Source of the DNA: Hydrogenophaga sp. | Lineage (GTDB): Bacteria > Pseudomonadota > Gammaproteobacteria > Burkholderiales > Burkholderiaceae_C | Length of the DNA: 12,171 nt | Reading direction: 5' to 3' | NCBI GenBank assembly: GCA_018335615.1 | Contig: JAGXRS010000222.1 | Location: forward strand, 1 to 12,171 | Shown: piece by piece, positions 1 through 5,848 of the stretch | How positions within the stretch are numbered: the stretch's first letter is position 1 | Layout of the letters: the number at the start of each line of letters is the position of its first letter | Notes under the pieces: generated by a model | Told to the model about the DNA's origin: nothing | Database searches by the model: none | What the model saw: only the letters and a program-made list of their open reading frames with translations | Made by a program: the position numbers and the translations under genes

Positions 1-780
1 TGCTTCGGCCTGACCGAACCCAACCACGGCAGCGACCCCGGCAGCATGGTCACCCGCGCCAAGGCCGTGCCCGGTGGTTACTCGCTCAGCGGCGCCAAGA
101 TGTGGATCACCAACAGCCCGATCGCCGACGTGTTCGTGGTCTGGGCCAAGGACGACGGCGGCCAGATCCGCGGCTTCATCCTGGAAAAAGGCTGGAAGGG
201 CCTGTCCGCCCCGGCGATCCACAGCAAGGTGGGCCTGCGCGCCTCCATCACCGGCGAGATCGTGATGGACGAAGTCTTCGTACCGGAAGAAAACGCCTTC
301 CCCGATGTGCGCGGCCTCAAGGGCCCGTTCACCTGCCTGAACAGCGCGCGCTACGGCATCGCCTGGGGTGCGCTGGGTGCGGCCGAAGACTGCTACTTCC
401 GCGCCCGCCAGTACGTGATGGACCGCCAGCAGTTCGGCCGCCCGCTGGCCGCCAACCAGCTGATCCAGAAGAAGCTGGCCGATATGCTCACCGAGATCAG
501 CCTGGGCCTGCAGGGCTGCCTGCGCCTGGGCCGCATGAAGGACGAAGGCACGGCGGCGGTGGAGATCACCAGCATCCTGAAGCGCAACAGCTGCGGCAAG
601 GCGCTGGACATCGCCCGCCTGGCGCGCGACATGATGGGCGGCAACGGCATCAGCGACGAATTCGGCGTGGCCCGCCACCTGGTGAACCTGGAGGTGGTCA
701 ACACCTACGAGGGCACGCACGACGTGCATGCGCTGATCCTGGGCCGGGCGATCACCGGCATTGCGGCGTTCTCGAACTGA
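1..780 (+). CDS. gcdH: Glutaryl-CoA dehydrogenase, 5' end cut by window
   Basis: Flavoprotein of the acyl-CoA dehydrogenase family. It oxidises and decarboxylates glutaryl-CoA to crotonyl-CoA in lysine/tryptophan and glutarate breakdown, passing electrons to ETF. The frame is open from base 1, and about 259 residues are present against roughly 390-400 for the family, so the N-terminal third lies outside the window. The visible part opens with the middle-domain motif GLTEPNHGSDPGSM and ends with TYEGTHDVHALILGRAITG. Both are very characteristic of glutaryl-CoA dehydrogenases, and the Glu of the YEGT stretch sits where the catalytic base is expected. The ATG at 46 is internal and is not the start. 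The partner genes etfB and etfA lie just downstream, which supports the role. A general short-chain acyl-CoA dehydrogenase is the alternative but fits the two motifs less well. Confidence 0.93.
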   Translation, partial: CFGLTEPNHGSDPGSMVTRAKAVPGGYSLSGAKMWITNSPIADVFVVWAKDDGGQIRGFILEKGWKGLSAPAIHSKVGLRASITGEIVMDEVFVPEENAFPDVRGLKGPFTCLNSARYGIAWGALGAAEDCYFRARQYVMDRQQFGRPLAANQLIQKKLADMLTEISLGLQGCLRLGRMKDEGTAAVEITSILKRNSCGKALDIARLARDMMGGNGISDEFGVARHLVNLEVVNTYEGTHDVHALILGRAITGIAAFSN

Positions 781-813
781 GTCGCTTCTGGCGTCAACTC
801 CGGAGCTCCAACC

Positions 814-1269
814 ATGAATGACCAGTACGGCCACGACATTGAAGACCTCGAAGTGGGCATGACGGCCAGCTACGCCAAGACCGTCACCGAGGCCGACATC
901 GTGTTGTTTGCGGGCGTCTCTGGCGACAACAACGCGGTGCACACCAACGAGGTGTTCGCCAAGACCACGTCTTTTGGCGGCCGTATCGCACACGGCTTTC
1001 TGACGGCCAGCGTCATCTCGGCGGCCGTGGCCAACCGACTGCCCGGGCCGGGTACGGTGTACCTGGGGCAGCAGCTGCGGTTCCGAGCGCCGGTGCGGCC
1101 GGGTGACACGGTTCTCGCCACCGTCACCGTGAAATCGATCGACCTCGCCAAGGCACGCGCCGTGCTCGAGACGGTGTGCTCGGTGGACGGGACCGTGGTG
1201 ATTGACGGCGAGGCCACGGTCATGACCACCTCGTCGGCACGCAGGCTGGGGCAGCCGGTTGCAGTCTGA
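814..1269 (+). CDS. MaoC-family (R)-specific enoyl-CoA hydratase
   Basis: Hot-dog-fold MaoC/PhaJ-like protein of 151 residues, predicted to add water to trans-2-enoyl-CoA to give (R)-3-hydroxyacyl-CoA. The hydratase motif is visible as SGDNNAVH, with Asp38 and His43 in the D-x4-H spacing of the catalytic pair. GGRIAHGF follows, the usual continuation of the overhanging segment. The length matches single-domain PhaJ-type enzymes (about 135-160 residues). The ATG at 814 has CGGAG at 801-805, a good ribosome binding site, and starts 33 bases after gcdH, so co-transcription is likely. Crotonyl-CoA, the GcdH product, is a plausible substrate, but this is inference from position. Some MaoC proteins act on mesaconyl-CoA or other acids, so the exact substrate is open. 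Confidence 0.88.
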   Translation: MNDQYGHDIEDLEVGMTASYAKTVTEADIVLFAGVSGDNNAVHTNEVFAKTTSFGGRIAHGFLTASVISAAVANRLPGPGTVYLGQQLRFRAPVRPGDTVLATVTVKSIDLAKARAVLETVCSVDGTVVIDGEATVMTTSSARRLGQPVAV

Positions 1270-1344
1270 TCTTCTTCAACTGGACCGTTTGTGCCCGCCG
1301 CGGAAGATGGTCCTTTTCATTTGTCCTTTGTCACCGGAGCAGCC

Positions 1345-2094
1345 ATGAAAATCATCGTCCCCGTCAAACGTGTGGTGGACTACAACGTCAAGGTGCGCGT
1401 CAAGAGCGACGGCACTGGCGTGGACATTGCCAACGTCAAGATGAGCATGAACCCGTTTGACGAGATCGCGGTGGAAGAAGCCGTGCGCCTGAAGGAAAAA
1501 GGCGCCGTCACCGAGGTGATCGCCGTCTCCTGCGGCGTGGCCCAGTGCGCCGAAACCCTGCGCACGGCCATGGCCATCGGCGCGGACCGCGCCATCCTGG
1601 TGGAAACCGCCGAGGAACTGCAGCCCCTGGCCGTGGCCAAGCTGCTCAAGGCCCTGATGGACAAGGAACAGCCCGGCCTGGTGATCCTGGGCAAGCAGGC
1701 CATTGACGACGACTGCAACCAGACCGGCCAGATGCTCGCCGCACTGGCCGACCTGCCCCAGGGCACCTTCGCCAGCAAGGTCGAGATGGTCGATGGCAAG
1801 GTCAACGTCACCCGCGAGGTGGACGGCGGCCTGGAGACCCTGGCCCTGAGCCTGCCCGCCATCGTCACCACCGACCTGCGCCTGAACGAACCGCGCTACG
1901 TGACGCTGCCCAACATCATGAAGGCCAAGAAGAAGCCGCTGGAGACGCTCAAGCCCGAAGACCTCGGCGTGGACGTGGCCCCGCGCATCAAGACCCTGAA
2001 GGTCAGCGAGCCGCCCAAGCGTGGCGCCGGCATCAAGGTGGCGGACGTCGCGACACTGGTCGAGAAACTCCGCAACGAAGCCAAAGTCCTCTAA
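1345..2094 (+). CDS. etfB: Electron transfer flavoprotein beta subunit
   Basis: Beta subunit of the soluble heterodimeric ETF, which accepts electrons from acyl-CoA dehydrogenases (including GcdH upstream) and hands them to ETF:ubiquinone oxidoreductase. The protein has 249 residues and begins MKIIVPVKRVVDYNVKV, the standard beta-subunit N-terminus. The C-terminal half carries LNEPRYVTLPNIMKAKKK, the recognition loop that docks the dehydrogenases. The frame is open further upstream to a GTG at 1291, but the ATG at 1345 is chosen because GGAG lies at 1336-1339 and homology starts exactly here. etfA follows after a 123-base gap, which is unusually long for this pair and is filled by a hairpin sequence. 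Confidence 0.96.
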   Translation: MKIIVPVKRVVDYNVKVRVKSDGTGVDIANVKMSMNPFDEIAVEEAVRLKEKGAVTEVIAVSCGVAQCAETLRTAMAIGADRAILVETAEELQPLAVAKLLKALMDKEQPGLVILGKQAIDDDCNQTGQMLAALADLPQGTFASKVEMVDGKVNVTREVDGGLETLALSLPAIVTTDLRLNEPRYVTLPNIMKAKKKPLETLKPEDLGVDVAPRIKTLKVSEPPKRGAGIKVADVATLVEKLRNEAKVL

Positions 2095-2132
2095 CCCTCC
2101 GCGCCTCCTGCGGCGTCACCCCCCAGGGGGCG

Positions 2133-2167
2133 AACCCTGCGGCCTGGCAAAGCCAGTTCCGCGGGTT
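2133..2167. repeat. Extragenic imperfect palindrome between etfB and etfA
   Basis: Two 16-base arms, 2133-2148 and 2152-2167, are near reverse complements around an AAA loop; the core CTGGC/GCCAG pairs perfectly and AACCC/GGGTT closes the outer end, with small mismatches between. Immediately upstream at 2119-2130 is a second small palindrome, six C, A, five G. There is no T-run, so a classical terminator is unlikely. It resembles the GC-rich repetitive extragenic palindromes scattered through Comamonadaceae genomes. Whether it is repeated elsewhere cannot be seen in this window. It could attenuate or set the ratio of etfB to etfA mRNA. Confidence 0.5.
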
Positions 2168-2217
2168 CCCCGGACCAGACCCTTCGCTGATCGAACATTG
2201 TTTAAGGAACTCACGTC

Positions 2218-3135
2218 ATGACCGCACTCGTCATTGCCGAACACGACAACGCCACCCTCAACACCGTCACCGCAGCTGCACAGTGCGGCGGTGAAGTCCA
2301 CGTGCTCATCGCCGGGCACAACGCCGCTGGCGCTGCCGCAGCCGCCGCGCAGATCGCAGGCGTCACGAAAGTCATTCACGCCGACGCCGAGTACCTCGCG
2401 CACGGCCTGGCCGAGAACATGGCCGCGCAGGTACTGAGCATCGCGGGCAACTACAGCCACATCCTGTTCCCGGCCACGGCCAGCGGCAAGAACATCGCCC
2501 CGCGCGTGGCCGCCAAGCTGGATGTGGGTCAGGTCAGCGACATCACCCGCGTGGACAGCCCCGACACCTTCGAGCGCCCCATCTACGCCGGCAACGCCAT
2601 GGCCGTGGTGCAGGCGCTGGACGCCACCAAGGTCATCACCGTGCGCACCACGGGATTCGATCCGGCAGCGGCCAGCGGTGGCAGCGCCGCCATTGAAACC
2701 ACCGCCGCCCAGCCCGACAGCGGCAAGAGCACGTTCGTGAGCAGCGAGATCGCCAAGAGCGACCGCCCCGAACTCACCGCGGCCAAGGTCATCGTCAGCG
2801 GTGGACGTGCGCTGGGCAGCGCCGAGAAGTTCAACGACGTGATGACCCCGCTGGCCGACAAGCTGGGTGCGGCCCTGGGCGCCAGCCGCGCCGCAGTGGA
2901 CGCGGGCTACGCCCCGAACGACTGGCAGGTGGGCCAGACTGGCAAGATCGTCGCCCCACAGCTCTACATCGCCGCCGGCATCTCGGGCGCCATCCAGCAC
3001 CTGGCGGGCATGAAAGACAGCAAGGTGATCGTGGCGATCAACAAGGATCCGGAAGCCCCGATCTTCAGCGTGGCCGACTACGGTCTGGAGGCCGACCTGT
3101 TCGACGCCGTGCCTGAGCTGATCAGGTCGGTCTGA
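2218..3135 (+). CDS. etfA: Electron transfer flavoprotein alpha subunit
   Basis: Alpha subunit of ETF, carrying most of the FAD binding site and pairing with EtfB. The protein has 305 residues, normal for bacterial EtfA. The N-terminus (MTALVIAEHDN) is typical. The C-terminal FAD domain shows SGGRALGS, then ASRAAVDAGYAPNDWQVGQT, GKIVAPQLYIAAGISG and DSKVIVAINKDPEAPIF, all signature segments of the family. The ATG at 2218 has AAGGA at 2204-2208 as ribosome binding site. Translation into the 123-base gap upstream gives no sensible extension. It probably shares the etfB transcript, although the intervening palindrome could uncouple the two. The gene faces the convergent marR gene 42 bases downstream. 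Confidence 0.96.
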   Translation: MTALVIAEHDNATLNTVTAAAQCGGEVHVLIAGHNAAGAAAAAAQIAGVTKVIHADAEYLAHGLAENMAAQVLSIAGNYSHILFPATASGKNIAPRVAAKLDVGQVSDITRVDSPDTFERPIYAGNAMAVVQALDATKVITVRTTGFDPAAASGGSAAIETTAAQPDSGKSTFVSSEIAKSDRPELTAAKVIVSGGRALGSAEKFNDVMTPLADKLGAALGASRAAVDAGYAPNDWQVGQTGKIVAPQLYIAAGISGAIQHLAGMKDSKVIVAINKDPEAPIFSVADYGLEADLFDAVPELIRSV

Positions 3136-3177
3136 AGCAGGTGCAATGCCGCCGGGATGCCAGCGGCACCAAATGCC

Positions 3178-3675
3178 TCAAGCCTCAGCCTCAACGCCGT
3201 GGTCCAGGCGCTGCATGTTGTCCAGCAGCTTCAGCAGGTAGTGCAGGGTGTGGGTGATGTCACCCATGGAGAACTCGTTCAGGGCCTGTTCGTAATAGGC
3301 GTGGATCTTGGGCATGGCGTGCACCAGCCAGACATCGCGGCCCGAGTCGGTCATCTTGATCAGGCGAGAACGGCGGTCCTTCTCGTCCGTTTCCAGGTGG
3401 ATGTGGCCATCGCGCTCCATGCGGCCCATCACGCCGGCCAGGTTCTGCCGGCTGACCATCAGATAGCGGGCGAGTTCGTTCACGCTCATGCCGGACTTGG
3501 CTTCCTCGCGCGACAGGGCGCCGAGCACCGCCCACTGCTGCGTCGTCAGGCCCTCGCTCTCCACGGCGCGCGAGCCGGTTTTATGCAAGAGGTTGGCGCA
3601 CTGATAGAGACGAAAGAACAGGCGGTTGGCCAGCTCCATGCGGGCGACCTGTATGGAAGAAGTATTGGTGCTCAT
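3178..3675 (-). CDS. MarR-family transcriptional regulator
   Basis: Winged helix-turn-helix DNA-binding protein of 165 residues, probably a ligand-responsive repressor acting as a dimer. The recognition region lies at about residues 64-92 (SVNELARYLMVSRQNL then GRMERDGHI). The wing follows with DEKDRRSRLIKMTDSG at 97-112, matching the family D-x-R-D-x-R...LT pattern. The N- and C-terminal helices that form the dimer interface are present, so it looks intact. It diverges from the oxidoreductase gene at 3838, the usual layout for a MarR protein and its target. An inverted repeat between the two genes could be the operator. The ligand is unknown; an aromatic or acyl-CoA compound would fit the catabolic surroundings, but that is inference. 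Confidence 0.92.
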   Translation of the reverse strand: MSTNTSSIQVARMELANRLFFRLYQCANLLHKTGSRAVESEGLTTQQWAVLGALSREEAKSGMSVNELARYLMVSRQNLAGVMGRMERDGHIHLETDEKDRRSRLIKMTDSGRDVWLVHAMPKIHAYYEQALNEFSMGDITHTLHYLLKLLDNMQRLDHGVEAEA

Positions 3676-3727
3676 GGCGGAATTCCGGAGGCCTGGCGTG
3701 GAAGGAAGGCGATGTTAGAGACAATGT

Positions 3728-3764
3728 ATTGACTGAATTTCAATGACAAGGGGGAGCTTGTCAA
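3728..3764 (-). promoter_or_regulatory. Candidate marR promoter with overlapping operator
   Basis: Reading the - strand, TTGACA lies at 3764-3759, followed after 16 bases by TGAAAT, a 4/6 match to a -10 box, upstream of the marR start at 3675. Overlapping the -10 is an inverted repeat ATTGA-N7-TCAAT at 3728-3744, 17 bases long, the size usual for MarR operators. A second small palindrome CTTG-T-CAAG at 3757-3765 covers the -35. Seen by eye only; autoregulation and control of the divergent oxidoreductase are inferred. Confidence 0.35.
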
Positions 3765-3837
3765 GGGAAACCCGACACGGTGCGCCATGGTGACACCCAG
3801 CGGGACTTCTTCACCCATCCAACACGAGAAATCTGGC

Positions 3838-4881
3838 ATGAACAAGAACATGAAGGCCGCGTGCATCCACGGGCACGGCGGCAACGAAGTGGTGACGGTG
3901 GGCGAGCGCCCCTTGCCCGTCCGTTCCACTGGCCACGTACGGGTGCGCCTGCACGCTGCCACGGTCAACCGGGTCGATCTCTACATGCGCGACAGCGGTG
4001 CGGGCATCACCCACCAGCTGCCGCAGATCATGGGCCTGGACGGTGCCGGTACAGTGGACGAGGTCGATGCCGACGAGACGCTGCTCAGACCCGGTCAGCG
4101 CGTGGTGCTTCACCCCGGCATTGCTTGCGGGCGCTGCGAGTTCTGCCAGCGCGGCGAGGGCGTGCTGTGCGTGCGCATGAGCCTGCTGGGCGAACACCGC
4201 GACGGCACCTTTGCCCAGTACGTCAGCCTGCCCGCCGGCAACGTGTTCCCGCTGCCCGAGGGCCTGTCGTTCATCGAGGCCGCGGCGTTGGGCGTGAATC
4301 ACCTGACCGCCTGGCGCATGCTGTTCACCAAGGCACAACTCAAGCCTTGGGAGACGGTGTTGGTGTTCGGTATCGGCGGCGGGGTGTCGCTGGCGGCGCT
4401 GCAGCTGGCCAAGCTCAGTGGTGCGCGTGTGATCGTGACCTCGCGCGACGACGCCAAGCTCGAACGGGCGCTCGCCATGGGCGCGGACCACGCCATCAAC
4501 GGCCGCACGCAGGATGTGGCGAAGGCCGTGATGGCCGCCACTGACGGCCGCGGCGTGGACGTGGTGTTCGAGAACGTGGGCCAGGCGGTGTGGGCTTCGG
4601 CCATGAAGTCGCTGGTGCGCGGCGGGCGCCTTGTCACCTGCGGCGCGACCACTGGCGACCAGCCGCCGGCCGACCTGCGCCGCATCTTCATCCGCCAGCT
4701 GCAGATCCTGGGTTCTACGTTGGGCGACTTCAATGAGTTCCGCGATCTGCTGGCCTTCGTGCAGCGCACCGGCCTCAAGCCCGTGATCGACAGCGAATAC
4801 CCGCTGGACCAGGTGCACGCCGCGCTGGACCGACTCGAATCTGGCGCCCAGTTCGGCAAGGTCGCGCTGCGCATTGACTGA
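3838..4881 (+). CDS. Zinc-binding medium-chain dehydrogenase/reductase
   Basis: NAD(P)H-dependent oxidoreductase of the MDR (alcohol dehydrogenase/quinone oxidoreductase) superfamily, 347 residues. The GroES-like N-terminal domain contains the structural zinc lobe, Cys97, Cys100, Cys103 and Cys111, in the standard C-x2-C-x2-C-x7-C spacing. The Rossmann domain has FGIGGGVSLAALQLAK at about 178-193 and TSRDDAKLERA for cofactor binding. The catalytic zinc ligands of alcohol dehydrogenases look absent: the usual GHE is GLDGAG (66-71), and the early Cys is replaced in ATVNRVDLY. It is therefore more likely a reductase of enones or quinones than a true alcohol dehydrogenase. The frame opens at an ATG at 3787, but that has no ribosome binding site. 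The ATG at 3838 has GAGAA upstream and fits the family N-terminus; 3850 is a further alternative. Probably controlled by the divergent MarR protein. Confidence 0.87.
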   Translation: MNKNMKAACIHGHGGNEVVTVGERPLPVRSTGHVRVRLHAATVNRVDLYMRDSGAGITHQLPQIMGLDGAGTVDEVDADETLLRPGQRVVLHPGIACGRCEFCQRGEGVLCVRMSLLGEHRDGTFAQYVSLPAGNVFPLPEGLSFIEAAALGVNHLTAWRMLFTKAQLKPWETVLVFGIGGGVSLAALQLAKLSGARVIVTSRDDAKLERALAMGADHAINGRTQDVAKAVMAATDGRGVDVVFENVGQAVWASAMKSLVRGGRLVTCGATTGDQPPADLRRIFIRQLQILGSTLGDFNEFRDLLAFVQRTGLKPVIDSEYPLDQVHAALDRLESGAQFGKVALRID

Positions 4882-4902
4882 CTTTTTCAACGAGTTTTTT
4901 CC

Positions 4903-5058
4903 ATGACCATGGTTCGCACCCAAGTGATCGGCGATGTGCTGCTGATCGAGATCCACAACCCGCCCATCAACGCCGGCTCGCTCGGCGTACGCGAAGGTCT
5001 GACGGCCGCCATCTCGCAGCTGGCCGAGCTTGTGCATGGCTTCCCGAGGTTTGCTTGA
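4903..5058 (+). pseudogene. Truncated enoyl-CoA hydratase-type gene (5' fragment)
   Basis: Short frame of 51 codons starting 21 bases after the oxidoreductase. Residues 1 to about 42 look like the start of a crotonase-fold enoyl-CoA hydratase, with VLLIEIHNPPINAGS and VREGLTAAISQLAE. The closest flavour is the N-terminus of FadB/FadJ-like hydratase/3-hydroxyacyl-CoA dehydrogenases. Homology stops at about base 5027. The last nine or so codons run antisense through integrase sequence to a TGA at 5056-5058. The oxyanion-hole and catalytic regions are all missing, so no enzyme can be made. A second ATG at 4909 is an equally possible start. Read as a deletion remnant; a sequence chimera at the same point would look identical. 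Confidence 0.72.
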
Positions 5059-5085
5059 TCGTATGGCTGTGTCCGTCAGTGCCAT
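5026..5085 (-). pseudogene. N-terminal remnant of a P4-type tyrosine integrase
   Basis: On the - strand an ATG at 5085 is preceded by a good ribosome binding site (GAGGA). It starts MALTDTAIRSSKPREAMHK, which is the well-known opening of P4-like phage/genomic-island integrases (their DUF4102-type N-terminal domain). In intact members this continues with a D-G-G-G-L-Y-L type stretch. Here the match ends at about 5026-5029 and the frame runs on antisense to the hydratase fragment and the oxidoreductase gene. Only some 20 of roughly 400 codons remain, with no catalytic domain. Such integrases usually sit beside the tRNA gene they target, and tRNA-Ser is 189 bases away in the same orientation. 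Confidence 0.65.
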
Positions 5086-5107
5086 GATCATCCTCGTTGT
5101 ACGGGAG

Positions 5108-5151
5108 ATACCAACACGGTGGCTCCCAGACTACCCACAACCATACCAACA
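5108..5151. repeat. Pair of 9-bp direct repeats upstream of the integrase remnant
   Basis: ATACCAACA occurs at 5108-5116 and again at 5143-5151 (TGTTGGTAT on the - strand), with starts 35 bases apart. Both copies lie in the leader between the integrase start and the terminator. Spaced short repeats in this position are typical of arm-type integrase or excisionase binding sites in island ends. Here that role is inferred only from location. Confidence 0.35.
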
Positions 5152-5194
5152 TCAAACACGGGCCTGCAAGAACCGTTACAGGACGACCGGAAAC

Positions 5195-5230
5195 AAAAAA
5201 GCCCTGTTTCACTGAGGAAACAGGGCTTTT
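5195..5230 (-). terminator. Rho-independent terminator after tRNA-Ser
   Basis: A perfect 10-bp stem GCCCTGTTTC (5201-5210) pairs with GAAACAGGGC (5217-5226) around a 6-base loop, extended by AAAA/TTTT on the flanks. On the - strand it ends in six T (complement of 5195-5200), so it fits termination of the tRNA transcript. The TTTT on the + strand suggests it may also work in the other direction. Confidence 0.88.
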
Positions 5231-5272
5231 GGGGGGTCTGTCGAGACGCTGCGGGAAGCGCTGAGACTCATT

Positions 5273-5363
<91 letters not shown>

Positions 5364-5373
5364 GAAGCCTCGC

Positions 5374-5382
5374 ATTGTAGCA
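5374..5382 (-). promoter_or_regulatory. Extended -10 promoter of tRNA-Ser
   Basis: On the - strand TGCTACAAT at 5382-5374 is a TGn extended -10 with a 5/6 hexamer, ending 10 bases before the tRNA 5' base. The bases in between (GCGAGGC and on) form a GC-rich discriminator, a feature of stable-RNA promoters under stringent control. No good -35 is visible at 16-17 bases, which the extended -10 would compensate. Confidence 0.6.
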
Positions 5383-5430
5383 GGCGAAACAAGTCGTCCC
5401 GGGCGGCGACGCATCAATGTTTGCACACCG

Positions 5431-5817
5431 TCAGCTGGCCGAGGCGCCACTACCCGTCCCGGACCATGCGTGTCGCTGGAGCACATCGAGCGCGACATAT
5501 TGCAGTGCACGGGCGTCCGTGCTCGCCAGTACGACGGGTGGCGCTGCGCCCGCGTCAAGGGCTTCCAGCCACCGCCGCACGCACAGGCACCAGCGATCGC
5601 CGGGACGCAACCCGGCGAAGCGCCACTCTGGCTGAGGTGTGACCAGGTCGTTCCCGCGGCTGAGGGAAAACGCCAGAAACTCAGCGGTGACGCGAGCGCA
5701 CACCACATGGGTGCCTGCGTCGGCCTCGTCTGTCCGGCAGCAGCCGTCGCGGTAGAAGCCCGTCAGGGGGTCATAGGAGCAGGGCACAAGGGTGCCACCC
5801 AGAACGTTGTTGGTCAT
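5431..5817 (-). CDS. DUF2237 family protein
   Basis: Small soluble protein of 128 residues belonging to the DUF2237 family, of unknown function. The whole family signature is visible: NVLG near the N-terminus, DPLTGFYRDGCC at 16-27, HVVCARVTAEFLAFSLSRGN at 37-56, and RPGDRWCLC at 71-79 with APPVVL following. Six cysteines (13, 26, 27, 40, 77, 79) are conserved-looking, which suggests metal binding or redox chemistry, though this is unproven. No signal peptide or membrane segment is seen. It starts 31 bases after the SPFH gene stop and is probably the last gene of that transcript, although its ribosome binding site is weak. The last ten residues (Ser/Gly/Ala-rich) look like a non-conserved tail. 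Confidence 0.9.
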   Translation of the reverse strand: MTNNVLGGTLVPCSYDPLTGFYRDGCCRTDEADAGTHVVCARVTAEFLAFSLSRGNDLVTPQPEWRFAGLRPGDRWCLCVRRWLEALDAGAAPPVVLASTDARALQYVALDVLQRHAWSGTGSGASAS

Positions 5818-5848
5818 GGTGCGGTAGGGATGCTGTGCTGGGCTGGGC

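Noticed and set aside
2116..3000. 294-codon - frame opposite etfA
   Set aside because: Low-complexity Gly/Ala/Val/Asp translation, antisense to a certain etfA.
3147..3168. Hairpin TGCCGC...GCGGCA between the convergent etfA and marR genes as a terminator
   Set aside because: Only a 6-bp stem with a 10-base loop and no T-run on either strand, so it is too weak to call.
3811..5091. 426-codon - frame as a complete gene
   Set aside because: Only its first 20 or so codons resemble an integrase; the rest is antisense to the hydratase fragment and the oxidoreductase, so it is a chimeric frame and not a protein family.
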